Positions 27,801 through 37,635 of a stretch of 64,000 nt of DNA are shown piece by piece; the stretch's first letter is position 1; every line of letters starts with the position of its first letter. The DNA lies in the NCBI GenBank assembly GCA_020086605.1, contig JACBWW010000008.1, positions 24,703,234 to 24,767,233 of the forward strand. Reading direction: 5' to 3'. This DNA comes from Lanius collurio (Eukaryota > Chordata > Aves > Passeriformes > Laniidae). The notes under the pieces are model-generated. The model did not search any database and had not been told where the DNA came from. It saw only the letters and a list, made by a program, of their open reading frames with translations. The translations under genes and the position numbers were made by a program.

Positions 27801-30800
27801 CACTAATATTTTCTCATTTGGCTTTTCTTTAGTGCTCAGGAACTGGTTCTTAATTTTCTCCTCTAATGATATATTTTTCCTGAAGTAAAAGACAACATTT
27901 AATTTCCTCATAAAATCTATTTTTATTTGTGTTTGATTATCACCTGTGTTAATTTTAATTGTCACTTGGGTATTCCAGGTAAAGGAAACTCCATATTTCC
28001 AGAAGAAAACTACACCTCCATTTGACGAGCATGGATCTAGAGTCTTTACATCTGATGGAGGAGGTAGTGGTTTTATTCCTCTCCTGTAGCTTTCTGTTGT
28101 TTATTGGTATATTGGGTGGGTTGTTGATTTATTTGTTAATTTTTCTTTACAGAAAACAACGTTTTTAGCTGTTAAGTTTTGAGACTTGTGTTCTGGAATC
28201 AGGATAGCAGGCCGTTAATTCCCTGTTTTACTTATTTTGAGCTAATGTGTTGCTTCAAAGTTTGGTCATGCTTGTAAAAATGAAGGAGGTCTGCATATCT
28301 CTGAGTGAGCTAATGCTGCTCAAAAACTGGTAGTCATACTGTATTAAAGGACATAACAAAATTTAAGCTTAGGAAAATATAAATTCCACATATTGAACTA
28401 TTTCCCTATGATTACACAGTAATTTGTAGGAACTTTTAATGGTGTTAGATGTGTATCTCAGAAAGTAAATTTTGTCTTTCTGTTGTTGGTCCATGACAAT
28501 TGATCAACAAAGGTGCTTGGAAAAGAGAATTGCAAGTGCTGTAATGCCTGCCTTGCTCTGGAATACACCTGCTTTTTACTCCAGAGAAGTCAGAAATCTG
28601 TAGTGTCTTAGTATCTGTCTTTTCAACTGAAAAAAAGAAGCTTTGACACAGTTTTTTTAACAGTTTATTAGGATAGCTGTTGTCCTACGTTTTTTTTTCC
28701 TTTCATATTAGTATTATATACGAAGTTGATTTTGTTGGAGGTATGTTTCTGTAGTTTGCTAAGTTTCAGTGTAAAGTAAATCTTGTTCAAAATTGTATTT
28801 GTTTGTTTTTTTCCACCCAGGGAAGAGCATGTCACTAAAGTGTCTTCTGCTTGTTTCTGCATTGCTGAATCTAGTTTCTTCCTGTCACGGCCACTAAGTT
28901 ACAGTTTTTTAAATTGTGTTTATTTTTGCGTTGGTGCATGTGTAATTCCAACATCTGGTATATTGTATTAATCTCATTTATGAAAATTGGTAATGTATTG
29001 GTGTTATGTGGGTATTAGTAATGTTCATATCGAGTCAGGATTTACCACTTACCTTCTTACAGTGTGTGTGCTTATAGGTTGAATTCTGTCCTTTGCAATG
29101 TTTTATTATGTATAGTAATTTGGGACTAAAATGTTATGTCTCTTTCTCAAATGCTAACAATCCTGGGAGCTTAACCACTCAGAAAAAAACTTCATAGGTT
29201 TTCACATGCACTCCATCCCCAGCCTTAAAAGGCTTGAAAGTGGAAATTAATTGAAAGAGTGTTGGTTGCTTGGTTTTGCGGGGATTTTTTTGATAACCAA
29301 ATCTTATCTACAGGTCTTCCATCAGGGGCGAGTGATGTTGTCAAAAGCCCTTTTCAGATGCTCCGCCAGCAGATCAGTCTCACAGAAATAATGAATACCA
29401 GCCGTTCAGATGCCTCTCAGTTCTTAGAAGGTACAGAGGACACAGGGCTCCAGGAGCACACAGATGAGAACTGTCTTTACTGTGTCTGCATTCAGATTCT
29501 GGGTTATCAGCCTAACACCAAAGTGAGCTCTTCATACAATCGTGCAGGTTAGTGTTCCTTCTGGAGAAGTGTGATAAAACCAAGTGAACGTACTGGCTTT
29601 TGTTCTTCTTTAAGTAATGTGGAAAGGTTTTTGTTTAACTGACTATTGACCTTAAAATTATTTCTCTAATAAGGTAATTGTGCAACCAGTGGTATTGCTC
29701 TGGTCATTTTCAGCCTTAAATTTTTTAGTGTTAGTAGGAGTAGATGCCTGCATGTTGTTTTCAAATATTTCTAAGAGCATGTGAAAATACAAAATTTGAA
29801 ACCTTATTTAGTACCTAAAATGCATGTTCTGAAAGCTGACATTTCGCTGTTTAACTAATGAAAAGTCTGACCGCAAATTAAGCCTGTGCCATAAAATAAA
29901 ACTAAGGAAATCTGTGCAGTCTGTTGAAGTTGAGCCGTAATTTCTGGGATTTAGTCATCTTCCCTCATTTTGAGATTGAGATGAGATTCAGAGTAATTTT
30001 TTCTAACCTACTCTGCACAGGTTGCAGTTACAACCTTTTGTCAGTGCCTGTGATGAAAAGATAATCCAGTAGTGGATGCTTAGTAGGAGTCCTCACTGTT
30101 GTACTACAGTGTTAGACATTTATTAGTAGCATTGTTGGCAAGGGCCTGATAGACAAATTGGAGGAATGGCTCAGAGAGCTGAGCTGGAGTTCAGTAGCAA
30201 GAAGGGATGGCAAATAAAGTCCCAGCTGTAGTTATAGGTGCAGCAGAGCCTGGGTCTTGCCAGAGCCCTTTCTGCAAACACTCATGACAGTTGTGTGAAC
30301 AAAAAGAAGTCTGCACATTCAAGAGCATCTGTGTTGTGTTACATAAAACGGAGCACAAATATTTCAGTAACAGCACTCTGTGTGATGGCTTCTTAGGCTT
30401 CCATCAGTGTCTGGAGAAGACTCCACTCATGTATTTTAAGATTAAAATGAAAAATCAGTTTCGGAAGTTTTGGTATGATTTGTTCAAAATCCTCCACCTA
30501 GTTCCGAACTTCGTTTATCTGTAGTATTTAGTGCATTAGTATCTTGCATGTGTGACATTTTTGGAAAATAACAAAAGCATGTGAATTGGGGAAAAGTGTG
30601 AATAACAAAGGTGCAACATCTTGTTCATGTCAGATTTTTCAGACCTTCCATATACTGACTGGTGTGGCCAGACCATTCACAATCACTTAGATGTGCATTC
30701 CTCCAAATTTTCTGGAATTTCAGGCTGTAGTGATGCAGTATCCCATGGTTCAGCCAGCAGCACTAAGAGTACAGAGCTTGTATTAGGTAAGTGTGAAAGT

Positions 30801-32843
30801 CTTACGATTATTAGAGACTATCACTAATAAAGTGTATTTTAGGCATTGTGATAAAATTAGATTTCACTTATGTACACTGCAACAAATTAATGCTCTTTGT
30901 TAGACAAAAATCAAACAAATCTGAATAAAAACATCATCCATCTCCAGGTAGGAGAACATAGTTCTAAACTCTTCTCCCTCTGCTCCCTTCTGCAGGTTAT
31001 TCAATACCTAACAAGCAAATTGATTGCCTTTTTTTTCTACACTGATGTTAGTTTAAAAAAGATTTCCAAGAATTACTGAATTACTGTAAAGAGACTTTTT
31101 TTTATACTTATGTATTACATTTTGAATTATGATTACTTCTTAAGAAGTAGCTGGTTTTTAAATTCTCCTCTATCTCATAGAAACTCATCCAGTTTGCAAC
31201 ATGATTTAGTGGTAGCAATACCACTAAACTTTATCTTACAGACTTTCCTTTGAAATAGTAAACAGTTTAAATTCCTGAAAATAGTTGTGTTTTAAGTTTT
31301 AATTTCAATAGAAGTATTTTTGATAGCTCAAAATACGAGTTAATATGTGTGTTCATGTGTGTGTGGAATGTATAAACAGATTTACATGGCATAAGATCAG
31401 CGCAGTTAAAGACAATTCTGTTCAAATCCACACTGATTTGTTTTTCCAGGAGTAAAGTCAATCCCAGATGACACACCAGTGTGCAGGATACTTCTGCGGA
31501 AAGAGGTTTTACGTCTAGTTATTAATTTGAGCAGCTCAGTAGGAACTAAGGGCCATGAAACTGGACTTCTGACGTAAGTTCAATACATTACAGATGCTTT
31601 AGCAACATTTAGTCGTATATATTCTCTTAAATCCTCAGGGACTGAATAATCTGACTTCTCAAAAATTGTCAGGCAGATATGATTGAATGTAATGTAGAAG
31701 CTCAACTAATAATCCTAGCAGTTTTGCTCTGTTTAGTATTTTACTCTTAACCAGACTTTAAAATCAGTCATTCAGCAGTAGTGATTACATATCTAGTATA
31801 GCATGTATCTTTAAAAAAGAAACTAATTTTTTTTTACTTATTCTGAGTAATAGATAAGTACAGTAACAAACGGAAAGTAACTTCTTGAGAAACACAGCTT
31901 TACTTTAAGCAAGAGTACAACTACTGAAATTAACTAATTAAAAAATTTGTTAAAATATAGGAATATAAATCCAGGGACTAAAGATCGTAACCTGTAGTTT
32001 TCTGGGCTAATGACATTGGAAACTGACAAGATCTAAAAGAAAATGCAAAAATGCATGGTTTAGTATCAAAAATGATTGCAGGTTTAAAATATTAGTTTAA
32101 TCTTTATTCATGTTTTTATGACTGTTGTACATGTGGATGTCAATTATGTGATACACTGTTCTCTTTCTAAGTCTGTTATTTTAAGACTAGGCAATTATAG
32201 TAATTCTGGGCAGCTTACAAGTTGTATATTCTGTTCATCTCATTAATGTAGATTTCTTCCAGTTTTGTAGAAAGTTTTGATTTGATTGCTGTGGGTTTTG
32301 ATTTTCTTGTTTTGTCAGTTTTAGGATTTATAAAGCCTATTACTGAAGAATTAATGATGACAATCTAATTGAAAAGTTGGAGGGTTTTTTAATACAATAG
32401 AAATCTGTTCAAGACTTAAAAATTTTTGTTTATTCTGTTGTTCAGAATTAAGGAGAAGTATCCCCAAGCATTTGATGACATATGCCTTTACTCTGAGGTG
32501 TCCTACTTGCTAGCACATTGTACATTTCGACTTCCATCCCGAAGGTTCATTCAGGAGCTGTTTCAAGATGTTCAGTTCTTGCAGGTAAGTGGAGGGGGCA
32601 CTTGAACTGAAAGTGCCAAAATGGTTGGCTGGGTGTAGCTTCCATGTCCTCATCTTTTGCTTTCATGAGTAAAAGATGATTTCAGATACGCATATCCTAA
32701 AGGAAACCATTTTGTGTCTCCTGAGTAAAATTTCTAGCAATATTAACACTCCATCCTTTCCTTTTTAGATGCATGAGGAAGCAGAGGCTATTTTAGCAAC
32801 CCCGACAAAACAGCCTGTAATCGATGCATCAGCTGAGTCCTGA
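807..32843 (+). CDS. RICTOR: RICTOR, 3' part (26 coding exons), mTORC2 scaffold
   Basis: Rapamycin-insensitive companion of mTOR, the defining scaffold of mTORC2, which phosphorylates AKT, SGK and PKC in the cytoplasm and at membranes. Joined exons: 807-897, 1037-1103, 1213-1293, 2639-2739, 4246-4408, 4808-4909, 7289-7335, 10102-10237, 10797-10996, 12257-12383, 13568-13732, 14135-14211, 14328-14406, 15244-15353, 18396-18483, 19239-19331, 20192-20298, 20974-21203, 22022-23051, 26534-26711, 27979-28063, 29314-29547, 30634-30786, 31450-31573, 32446-32584, 32769-32843. They give 4082 nt, about 1360 residues, all in one frame with GT-AG introns. The protein is colinear with human RICTOR from about residue 350 to its end (1708 residues, recalled), covering the end of the ARM repeats, the HEAT-like region, the phosphorylated disordered region and the C-terminal domain. 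The N-terminal exons lie left of the window. No frameshift or stop was seen. Confidence 0.97.
1037..1103 (+). CDS. RICTOR: RICTOR exon w2
   Basis: Encodes RPDLMDNYLALVLSAF and NGLLE. Acceptor ccttag, donor gtaact; 67 nt, phase 2 in and phase 0 out. Nearly identical to the mammalian protein. Confidence 0.95.
1213..1293 (+). CDS. RICTOR: RICTOR exon w3
   Basis: Encodes GLVEVITSSDDHVSV and ATILLGELLHM, 27 whole codons. Acceptor tttgaag, donor gtaaat. Confidence 0.95.
2639..2739 (+). CDS. RICTOR: RICTOR exon w4
   Basis: Encodes ANTILPHSHSHHLHCLPTL then MNMAASFDIMKEKRL. The His-rich stretch is conserved in mammals. Acceptor ttctag, donor gtaaga; leaves in phase 2. Confidence 0.95.
4246..4408 (+). 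CDS. RICTOR: RICTOR exon w5
   Basis: Encodes RASAALNCLKRFHEMKKRG through KDIFILK, end of the ARM cluster. Acceptor attag, donor gtatta. The stretch DQYRVQK appears one residue shorter than the human form as I remember it (DQYLRVQK). Confidence 0.95.
4808..4909 (+). CDS. RICTOR: RICTOR exon w6
   Basis: Encodes DTEEALIMNLRDSQVL through WNLIGTILK, 34 whole codons. Acceptor attccag, donor gtgagc. Confidence 0.95.
7289..7335 (+). CDS. RICTOR: RICTOR exon w7
   Basis: Short 47-nt exon encoding WPNINLRNYKDEQLHR. Acceptor ttttccag, donor gtatgt; leaves in phase 2. Confidence 0.94.
8744..9222 (-). mobile_element. CR1 LINE 3' fragment
   Basis: Reads as the reverse complement of a CR1 3' end: atcacagaatcatg, then gacctcaaagatcattta, tccaatctaaacttccctgg and, at the far side, cctcaatgtccttc. 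Lies in a RICTOR intron, antisense to the gene. Confidence 0.88.
9223..9300. repeat. Alternating purine-pyrimidine low-complexity tract
   Basis: Interrupted CA/TA-type sequence (tatacacacatgcatg, aatacatacat, tatgtatatc) next to the CR1 fragment at 8744-9222; likely a decayed microsatellite. Confidence 0.6.
10102..10237 (+). CDS. RICTOR: RICTOR exon w8
   Basis: Encodes FVRRLLYFYKPSSKLYANLD through FTEFLLESEE, HEAT-like region. Acceptor ctatag, donor gtaaga. Confidence 0.96.
10797..10996 (+). CDS. RICTOR: RICTOR exon w9
   Basis: Encodes DGQGYLEELVKDIVLWL through LEKCNVFQ, 200 nt. Acceptor ttctag, donor gtgagt; the cysteine codon after FQ is split (phase 2). Confidence 0.96.
11455..11785 (-). 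mobile_element. Probable solo LTR of an endogenous retrovirus
   Basis: On the minus strand the block opens with tgttgcagtggacccctc at 11785, has a T/A-rich promoter-like stretch (gtttaaagtttaag), and carries AATAAA at 11541-11536 followed by a further AATAAA near 11480. This is LTR organisation, and the G+C-rich body stands out from the flanking AT-rich intron. The 3' end is approximate; I found no convincing target-site duplication and no internal retroviral genes. Confidence 0.6.
12257..12383 (+). CDS. RICTOR: RICTOR exon w10
   Basis: Encodes LLNLCSLKNQDHLLKLTVSS through SKILTAATD. The open frame runs on both sides, but splice sites (acceptor ctctag, donor gtaagt) and the mammalian sequence define the exon. 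Confidence 0.96.
13568..13732 (+). CDS. RICTOR: RICTOR exon w11
   Basis: Encodes SCRLYATKHLRVLLRANVEF through LDEACEDK, 55 whole codons. Acceptor tttgcag, donor gtgagc. The open frame continues to 13963, which is intronic read-through. Confidence 0.96.
14135..14211 (+). CDS. RICTOR: RICTOR exon w12
   Basis: Encodes ANLHALIQMKPALSHLGDKG then LLLLL. Acceptor attttag, donor gtaaat; leaves in phase 2. Confidence 0.96.
14328..14406 (+). CDS. RICTOR: RICTOR exon w13
   Basis: Encodes FLSIPKGFSYLNERGYVTKQ then MEKWQK. Acceptor tttacag, donor gtaatg. Confidence 0.96.
15244..15353 (+). CDS. RICTOR: RICTOR exon w14
   Basis: Encodes EYNLKYVELIEEQLNEALTT then YRKPVDGDNYVRRSNQ. Acceptor cttacag, donor gtaaat. 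A 3 kb intron that holds the CR1 copy follows. Confidence 0.96.
15744..15789. repeat. Tandem 23-bp repeat, two units
   Basis: Units 15744-15766 and 15767-15789 (gtgatgtg[a/g]ttgag...tctgg) differ at three positions. Just upstream of the CR1 element. Confidence 0.8.
15880..18250 (+). mobile_element. CR1 LINE, degraded ORF2 with 3' end
   Basis: Non-LTR retrotransposon copy in the sense orientation inside a RICTOR intron. The start shows endonuclease C-terminal similarity (EPTRRDASS; LVGDVMEGWSPGHNDHDM), then reverse-transcriptase similarity near 16860-17060 (VPADWKL and SVPGKILEKVILGTVERH), then the G+C-rich 3' region (17550-18160) and a CR1 3' end near 18215-18250 (gtcccttccaattgaaac, then attctatt-like repeats). 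Frames are broken by shifts and stops, so it is dead. The 5' limit is uncertain. Confidence 0.88.
18396..18483 (+). CDS. RICTOR: RICTOR exon w15
   Basis: Encodes LQRPHVYLPVHLYGQLVHHK then TGCHLLESQ. Acceptor tgccag, donor gtgagg. It lies about 145 bp downstream of the CR1 element. Confidence 0.96.
19239..19331 (+). CDS. RICTOR: RICTOR exon w16
   Basis: Encodes SIVTDLSYTVRSPMLDKWEG then IKQLKAALWAL, 31 codons. Acceptor ccttcag, donor gttagt. The first half is less like mammals than neighbouring exons; the DKWE and LWAL parts are conserved. Confidence 0.94.
20192..20298 (+). CDS. RICTOR: RICTOR exon w17
   Basis: Encodes GNIGSSNWGLNLLQEENVIP then DIMALAQHCEVLSVRG. Acceptor attccag, donor gtatgt; glycine codon split. 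Confidence 0.96.
20424..20463. repeat. Tandem 20-bp repeat, two units
   Basis: Units 20424-20443 and 20444-20463 (ga[t/c]tgagtatca...tctctgt) differ at two positions. RICTOR intron, no function inferred. Confidence 0.85.
20974..21203 (+). CDS. RICTOR: RICTOR exon w18
   Basis: Encodes TCVYVLGLIAKTKQGCDILK through SRHNSESESAPS. Acceptor atacag, donor gtaagt with phase 1; end of the HEAT-like region and start of the serine-rich segment. Confidence 0.96.
21718..21757. repeat. AT-rich simple repeat
   Basis: Interrupted ta/tactata repeats (tactatatttagatatac then tatatatactatatatc) in the RICTOR intron before exon w19. Confidence 0.6.
22022..23051 (+). CDS. RICTOR: RICTOR exon w19, long phospho-region exon
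   Basis: The 1030-nt exon encodes most of the Ser/Thr-rich disordered region, from MFIMEDDRFGSTSTSTFFLD to SLDSRLTPSR. It keeps the basophilic site RRNRTVTEPS, equivalent to human RRIRTLTEPS holding Thr1135, the S6K/AGC-kinase site (recalled). Conserved blocks are TTTSGISSMSSSPSRETVGV and the Pro/Ser stretch SLVPPGSSHTLPRRAQSLKA; the part between RTVTEPS and LETSF diverges and is a few residues longer than in humans. Acceptor atttcag, donor gtaaga. Confidence 0.97.
23052..26533 (+). other. RICTOR intron between exons w19 and w20
   Basis: The largest RICTOR intron in the window (3.5 kb). Holds the old CR1 fragment at 25137-25460; the rest shows no recognisable gene or repeat. Confidence 0.75.
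25137..25460 (-). mobile_element. CR1 LINE 3' fragment, old
   Basis: Reverse-complement CR1 landmarks: ttaggttggaaaagaccttt, cactgagccatgtcc, tctgggcagactgttc and atgcaatctaaacttcctct. More diverged than the copy at 8744. In the RICTOR intron 23052-26533, antisense. Confidence 0.85.
26534..26711 (+). CDS. RICTOR: RICTOR exon w20
   Basis: Encodes FMKALSYASLDKEDLLSPIN through DYIGLALPVDINEIFQ. Acceptor atgcag, donor gtacgt. Highly conserved. Confidence 0.97.
27979..28063 (+). CDS. RICTOR: RICTOR exon w21
   Basis: Encodes VKETPYFQKKTTPPFDEHGS then RVFTSDGG. Acceptor attccag, donor gtagtg, chosen because it keeps phase 1 into the next exon and matches the mammalian length. Confidence 0.9.
29314..29547 (+). 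CDS. RICTOR: RICTOR exon w22 with zinc-ligand cluster
   Basis: Encodes GLPSGASDVVKSPFQMLRQQ through ILGYQPNTKVSSSYNRA. The segment QEHTDENCLYCVC keeps the His and two Cys that, as I recall from mTORC2 structures, bind zinc together with a Cys in exon w25. Acceptor ctacag, donor gttagt. Confidence 0.96.
30634..30786 (+). CDS. RICTOR: RICTOR exon w23
   Basis: Encodes DFSDLPYTDWCGQTIHNHLD through SSTKSTELVLG. Acceptor tgtcag, donor gtaagt. AVSHGSASST is one residue shorter than human GVSQEGSASST. Confidence 0.95.
31450..31573 (+). CDS. RICTOR: RICTOR exon w24
   Basis: Encodes GVKSIPDDTPVCRILLRKEV through TKGHETGLLT, C-terminal domain. Acceptor ttccag, donor gtaagt; threonine codon split. Confidence 0.96.
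32446..32584 (+). CDS. RICTOR: RICTOR exon w25
   Basis: Encodes IKEKYPQAFDDICLYSEVSY through FIQELFQDVQFLQ, including AHCTFR whose Cys matches the fourth zinc ligand. Acceptor gttcag, donor gtaagt. Confidence 0.96.
32769..32843 (+). CDS. RICTOR: RICTOR terminal coding exon w26 with stop
   Basis: Encodes MHEEAEAILATPTKQPVIDA then SAES and TGA at 32841-32843, matching the mammalian C terminus. Acceptor tttttag. The same exon continues into the 3' UTR. Confidence 0.97.
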   Translation: MHEEAEAILATPTKQPVIDASAES

Positions 32844-35800
32844 CCTCGGCTGAGGCAGTGCTCTGCATACAGACTTTGAAATGCTCAGACAACCTCTCAC
32901 TGACTGGATGAAAAGCTTGGAACATCATCTTTGAAACCTTCCAGAAACTACTGGTACCTGAAGACTGAACTGAAAACATTTTCTTCCTCAACCAATTACT
33001 GGCACAGTCATTTGAGCCCTTTGGGGATTTATTAGACATTAACATAGTTTTAATAATAGTAATTACCAGTATATGCAAGAGCCAAGCACTGAACACCTCC
33101 ACAAGTTTTCATTTCATTTTATACCATAAATTACGATGAAATAGGACAACTTGCAGAGACATTTTTAATTGACTTCCGATTCTGTTCCAGAGAAGCAGAA
33201 TGATGCCTTGCTTTTTAAACCCTGGATACCAGGAATCAGAGAGATGGGGGTGCATTCCACTGCCAGCAATGGGGAGCCATGCTGTAGTTGTGGGCACCAG
33301 GGGATTAATGTTAGCCCTTCTCTGTTGATTTTTGTACTGTTTATAACACTACTTTGGGGATTTGTAACTTCAGATAGAAAGAGATGCCTCTTAATCTGAG
33401 GTTTCATTAAGTTATTTTAATATTGCTATAGTTGTAAGACATTTTATTAGCAGTCTCTTCGATTTCATTGCATTTACATACATGTATCGTATCTGAACCA
33501 GTTAAGGATTTTCACTACAATTTGATTTTCAAAAAACCAAGTCATTTAAAACTTAAAATGCTGAAACCAGATTGTTTTCCCTGAATATTATGCATGTGTT
33601 TGCAGTTTCTACACTCATGCTCATATAGTACAAATGTGGGTCTTACTCAACTACAATCCTTTAAAAAGCATGATTTGTGTTAGATAAGCAAATATTGTAT
33701 AAACTGAACTTGAAGACATTTAGTCATTGCAGGTTTTGTGAGGAGACTTAAGTATGAGTGTTTTCCAAGTTCCACAGTAACAGCTTTTTATAAAAACAAA
33801 GGTTTATTTGAATTTTCAATGGATTAGTGATCAAGCATCAGATAGTACTAATAATTGTAGTGAAAAGCCTTAAGTAACAAATTTTGGAGCAGCCGTACTT
33901 AAAATTTTGTACTGGTATTTAAGACTTGTTGCAAAAGTTAAATGATACAGTGGCTGGTAATGATTGAAGTAGTTGCCTCTATCATGTTACTAGTGCCGTT
34001 TCTAAACTAGTAAGTGCAAGCTAAAAAAAAAAGTAGGAATCCCTGTCACTTTTATCATGGATCTAAAGATTCAGAAGCCTTTATATAAAGGTAGTATAAA
34101 TATATGCAAATGTGTATATACAGTAGCATGGCCACCTTTGTTAGAATGCCTGTAATAGAAGGAATTACCCTTTGATTTTGATATAGGTGAATAATTCAGC
34201 TGGACTGTACTAAGTAGAACGTATTTTTATCCATTCACTTCTACCATTTTTTATAATTGTCAGATTAATACTTAAGTGAAATTTATCCTGATGCTCATAA
34301 CTCTGTTCTTCCTAGCTATGCTACTGGAGATTTCAATAAGTAGTCCTGTGAGCAGTAACACGCAATTCCTAGTGAAACGTAGAATTTATTTGTTCTTACT
34401 GAAAATTTCATCATGCCACATAAGCACTGCTTTGCAGCTATCACTTCACTGAATTTTTATGTGCACTGCATACCATCAGGTTCTGGTAAAGCAGACTGTA
34501 AGTTGCTGCTCATAGTCAAATTTAGTTCCTAAGATTATCTTTCAATGAGTTCCCACTGAAAGTAGCAAAAAGAAATTGATTGAACTCTTCTGTGGTCATT
34601 GCCACAAATAATATATCTGTGTGGCAAGACATGTTTGAAATGTTTAGAAAACACACCACACCAGTAACTATTGGACTTCTGGTCGTAAGAAATAAATGCT
34701 TCTGTAAAACCAAAATGTCAATCACAGTAGACCAAATAGTGGTATAAACTCCAAAGGAAAATAATGTAGTTTTCCCACAAATGGGGATAGCGTATGTTAT
34801 ACAGTAGTTTCAAACACTACCTCAGTTAGGCTAGAGTAGAAGAGATTTGTTTTAATAACTAAATGGGGTTACATCAAACAACTCCATGTTATTTTTCTGC
34901 AGTTAAGGCAAAATAAACAAGTTTTATCACCTGTATTTAAAAAACCCACCTCTGTTCATTTGTTAAGTTTAACCCATAGCACTTAATGTAGAAAGCATCA
35001 TAGGAAGGCCTCTGATTATGAAAAGGTAAGCAAATACACTTCTGAAAAAATCTCCGTTCTGAAATTCTTATGTGTTCTGAATTACTCGCTTGTGGGGGAT
35101 CCATGGCAACAGAAACTTGACATAAAAGATTATGGCTGCAAATTCAGTTATAAAGCGTGATTTTTCTTCTGAAAGTGTATGAGTGTCAGTAGATTTCAAC
35201 AAGTATGCATCCAGGATGTAAAGTCTGTATTGTACATAACATACATTTCTAGAAAATTAATTTACACACTGACATTAAGCTCACATTGATGTTTCACTTT
35301 AATTGGCAAATGAAGGGGATACTGTTATTGAAGGAAATTTATATTGGCATAATTATAAACTGTGAATTTCTAATTTTATAGTTCTCTCTTTTTTTTTTTT
35401 AATGTCCCTTTCAAAGTCCTTATTTTAGGGTTTTATTTGTATCATGATAAAACTTTTAAAGAAAGCTGTAGTAAATAATGATTGTGCTTATATTAGCCCT
35501 AATAAAAAATCTCTTCCACCTCTCCTAGGGAAGCTGACAGACCACCCACTTTCTATATTTCCAGTTTGAGTGATTGGTGATACTACTCAATAAATGGTAA
35601 TGTGTGTAGCATTCACTTACACTGTATACAAATGCAGTTCAGTTGCTGTGGCAAAGAAAACTCCTCAAGGACTCAGCTTGTTCACACACAGCTCAGAGGT
35701 GGAAGCTGATGTGGAAAGGAGAGGCTTCTTGTGGAACCGGTCACAATTAGCATCAGCTGTCTGATGGTGTTGGTCTGCTTGTGCAGGCAGGGTGAAGGGG

Positions 35801-37455
35801 ACCCCTTTCCAAAGGGCAGAGAGTGACACACAGGTACCTCCACAGGGGCCTGGTCCTCTCCAAAGAGGGAAGGAGGACAAGGCTGGGTGCTCAGTGTCCC
35901 CTTTGGAGAAAGAGAACTTTTCACCTTTCTGAAATAAAGAAATGCAGAACACTCCCAGCTGTTGTGGACATCACTGGAGCTGGAGATGGTCAGGTTTTGA
36001 AGTTCCCAAGTTCTGTGTGGAGCCCCTGGCATGCTGTGCTTGAAAACAGTTGTTTTTCTTTATCTGACAGTTCTTACTTGGCTGACACCTGACAAACCTC
36101 CCCTAAATGTACTCTCTTTGAGGGGGGGGTGGTGGTTTTCCCTAAGTGGACTTCTAAACAATTCCATAGTTTTGGGTGCAGTGGCTCAGCACACCAAGGT
36201 AAGCTCAATTTATAAGGCACCAGTGAGAATCCTGCTTGTCTTTTTCTCATTTTACTTTGAAACATACATAGGCAGTCTCGAAAGAGAGTTGCGGTTTGCA
36301 GTGAGACCGAAAACAAAACCAAAGCACCTTTCCTAGGTGCCTGAAGAGTTAGGTAGCTGTTCAAGAAATAGTAACCAAAACTAAGTGTGGAAGAGTTGCT
36401 GCTTCGTAGTCTGTGCCCTGGACTTGCTATTTGGCAGTTTGGAGCAACTGCAGCAGCAGAATTCTCACCAGGCTCTGAGGTCCTGCCCACCTCCCCACAG
36501 TCCTGCTGCTGCTCTGAGCTTCACTGGAGCCACTTCAAAACAGGTCCAGCAACTTCTTTTTTAAGTCACTCTTCTATTATTGCGTGCTTATGAAAGGTAA
36601 ATGATGTGAGAGCAAAATCTTAGAACTGTAAGACTTTTAAGGACATGCTAGAAACCATGTTGGTGTTTTTCTGGAGGTCTCCAGTCTCCTTGGGTTTTGT
36701 TTAACTCCCAATGCTGGTTCCCTGGATAGTTCTGTTTTCAACAGAATCACAGTCATTAAAGAATGTGGATTTTCTTTAGATTTTCTTTGTAGTGTAGATG
36801 GACAGCAATGCCACAGCATGCAGAAATTGCACATTTTGCTTGAGTTGCTTTTTAAAATACACTATTTTATTTGCAAAATGTAATTTATGCCAAAAAAATG
36901 TCATTTTGCCACTGAATAGGGTGTTTCAGCACAAAATGCTGTGTCTAAAGGGGAAAAAAGGCTTTACACCTTGTAAATCTAATTGAAGAACTGTTCCAAG
37001 ACTGGGCTGTCAGCGTCCCTAAAACTGCATTACAAGAGATTATCTAAATTAATCATTCTGATCTGAGGGAAGGGATCAAGAAAAATTTCAATACTTATTC
37101 TCCCTGTCCCGTGTGGTCTTTGTTTTTTTTGTTTAGTAATACGCTGCTACAAATTTGGACGTTTTAGTGTTTGTAGGTCACTGAACAGACATTGAAATCT
37201 GATTTATATTGTATACCTGTAACATAGAAAGAAAAAGTATTTATATATTTTACGTAAGAATATTGCATTGAGCTGTGTATAATTTAAACAGAGGCTTGTC
37301 CCAAAATGGTATTGCCCACCTTGATTTTTTTGTGTTTTTTTCTTTTTTTTTTTTGTATACTGTGTACAGTTCATGTCAATGAGCATTAAAGGCCTCCTGA
37401 AGCGTAGTCTTATCAAAGGGATGCGTTGTTAATAAAATGTACTTAAACTTCTTAT
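32844..37455 (+). other. RICTOR: RICTOR 3' UTR (about 4.6 kb)
   Basis: AT-rich, non-coding sequence after the RICTOR stop with no splice structure or long conserved frame. The length fits the long mammalian RICTOR 3' UTR, about 4.4 kb as recalled. Upstream AATAAA hexamers near 34911 and 35590 could give shorter transcripts. A more GC-rich patch at about 35650-36110 has no coding similarity I recognise. The distal end is set from the AATAAA at 37431. Confidence 0.75.
37431..37436 (+). promoter_or_regulatory. RICTOR: RICTOR distal poly(A) signal
   Basis: AATAAA followed by a T/G-rich stretch (tagttgttctgg) about 20 bases on, a normal cleavage context. A second AATAAA at 37549-37554 with a T run after it could extend the transcript. 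Confidence 0.65.
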
Positions 37456-37629
37456 AGTTGTTCTGGTCTCCTATGTACCTCTCAGCATTAGAAGTCAATG
37501 GAATTGATTTATATTTGTAAGTAACTAGAAAAAATCAGAAGCTTCCCAAATAAATTTTTTTTGGCAAAAACATATGTTACATTAATGCTTTAGAAGATAC
37601 GGAGACTCTTTAATAGTTCACACACCATT

Positions 37630-37635
37630 TTTATT
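37630..37635 (-). promoter_or_regulatory. OSMR: OSMR candidate distal poly(A) signal
   Basis: AATAAA on the minus strand (tttatt on plus), only about 195 bp from the RICTOR AATAAA on the other strand. Confidence 0.5.

Larger units (their letters stand above)
26712..32445 (+). other. RICTOR introns between exons w20 and w25
   Basis: Introns 26712-27978, 28064-29313, 29548-30633, 30787-31449 and 31574-32445. AT-rich, no repeat family identified with confidence. Confidence 0.7.

Noticed and set aside
30130..30290. Possible CR1 remnant (acaaattggaggaatgg)
   Set aside because: The match is too short and scattered to separate from chance.
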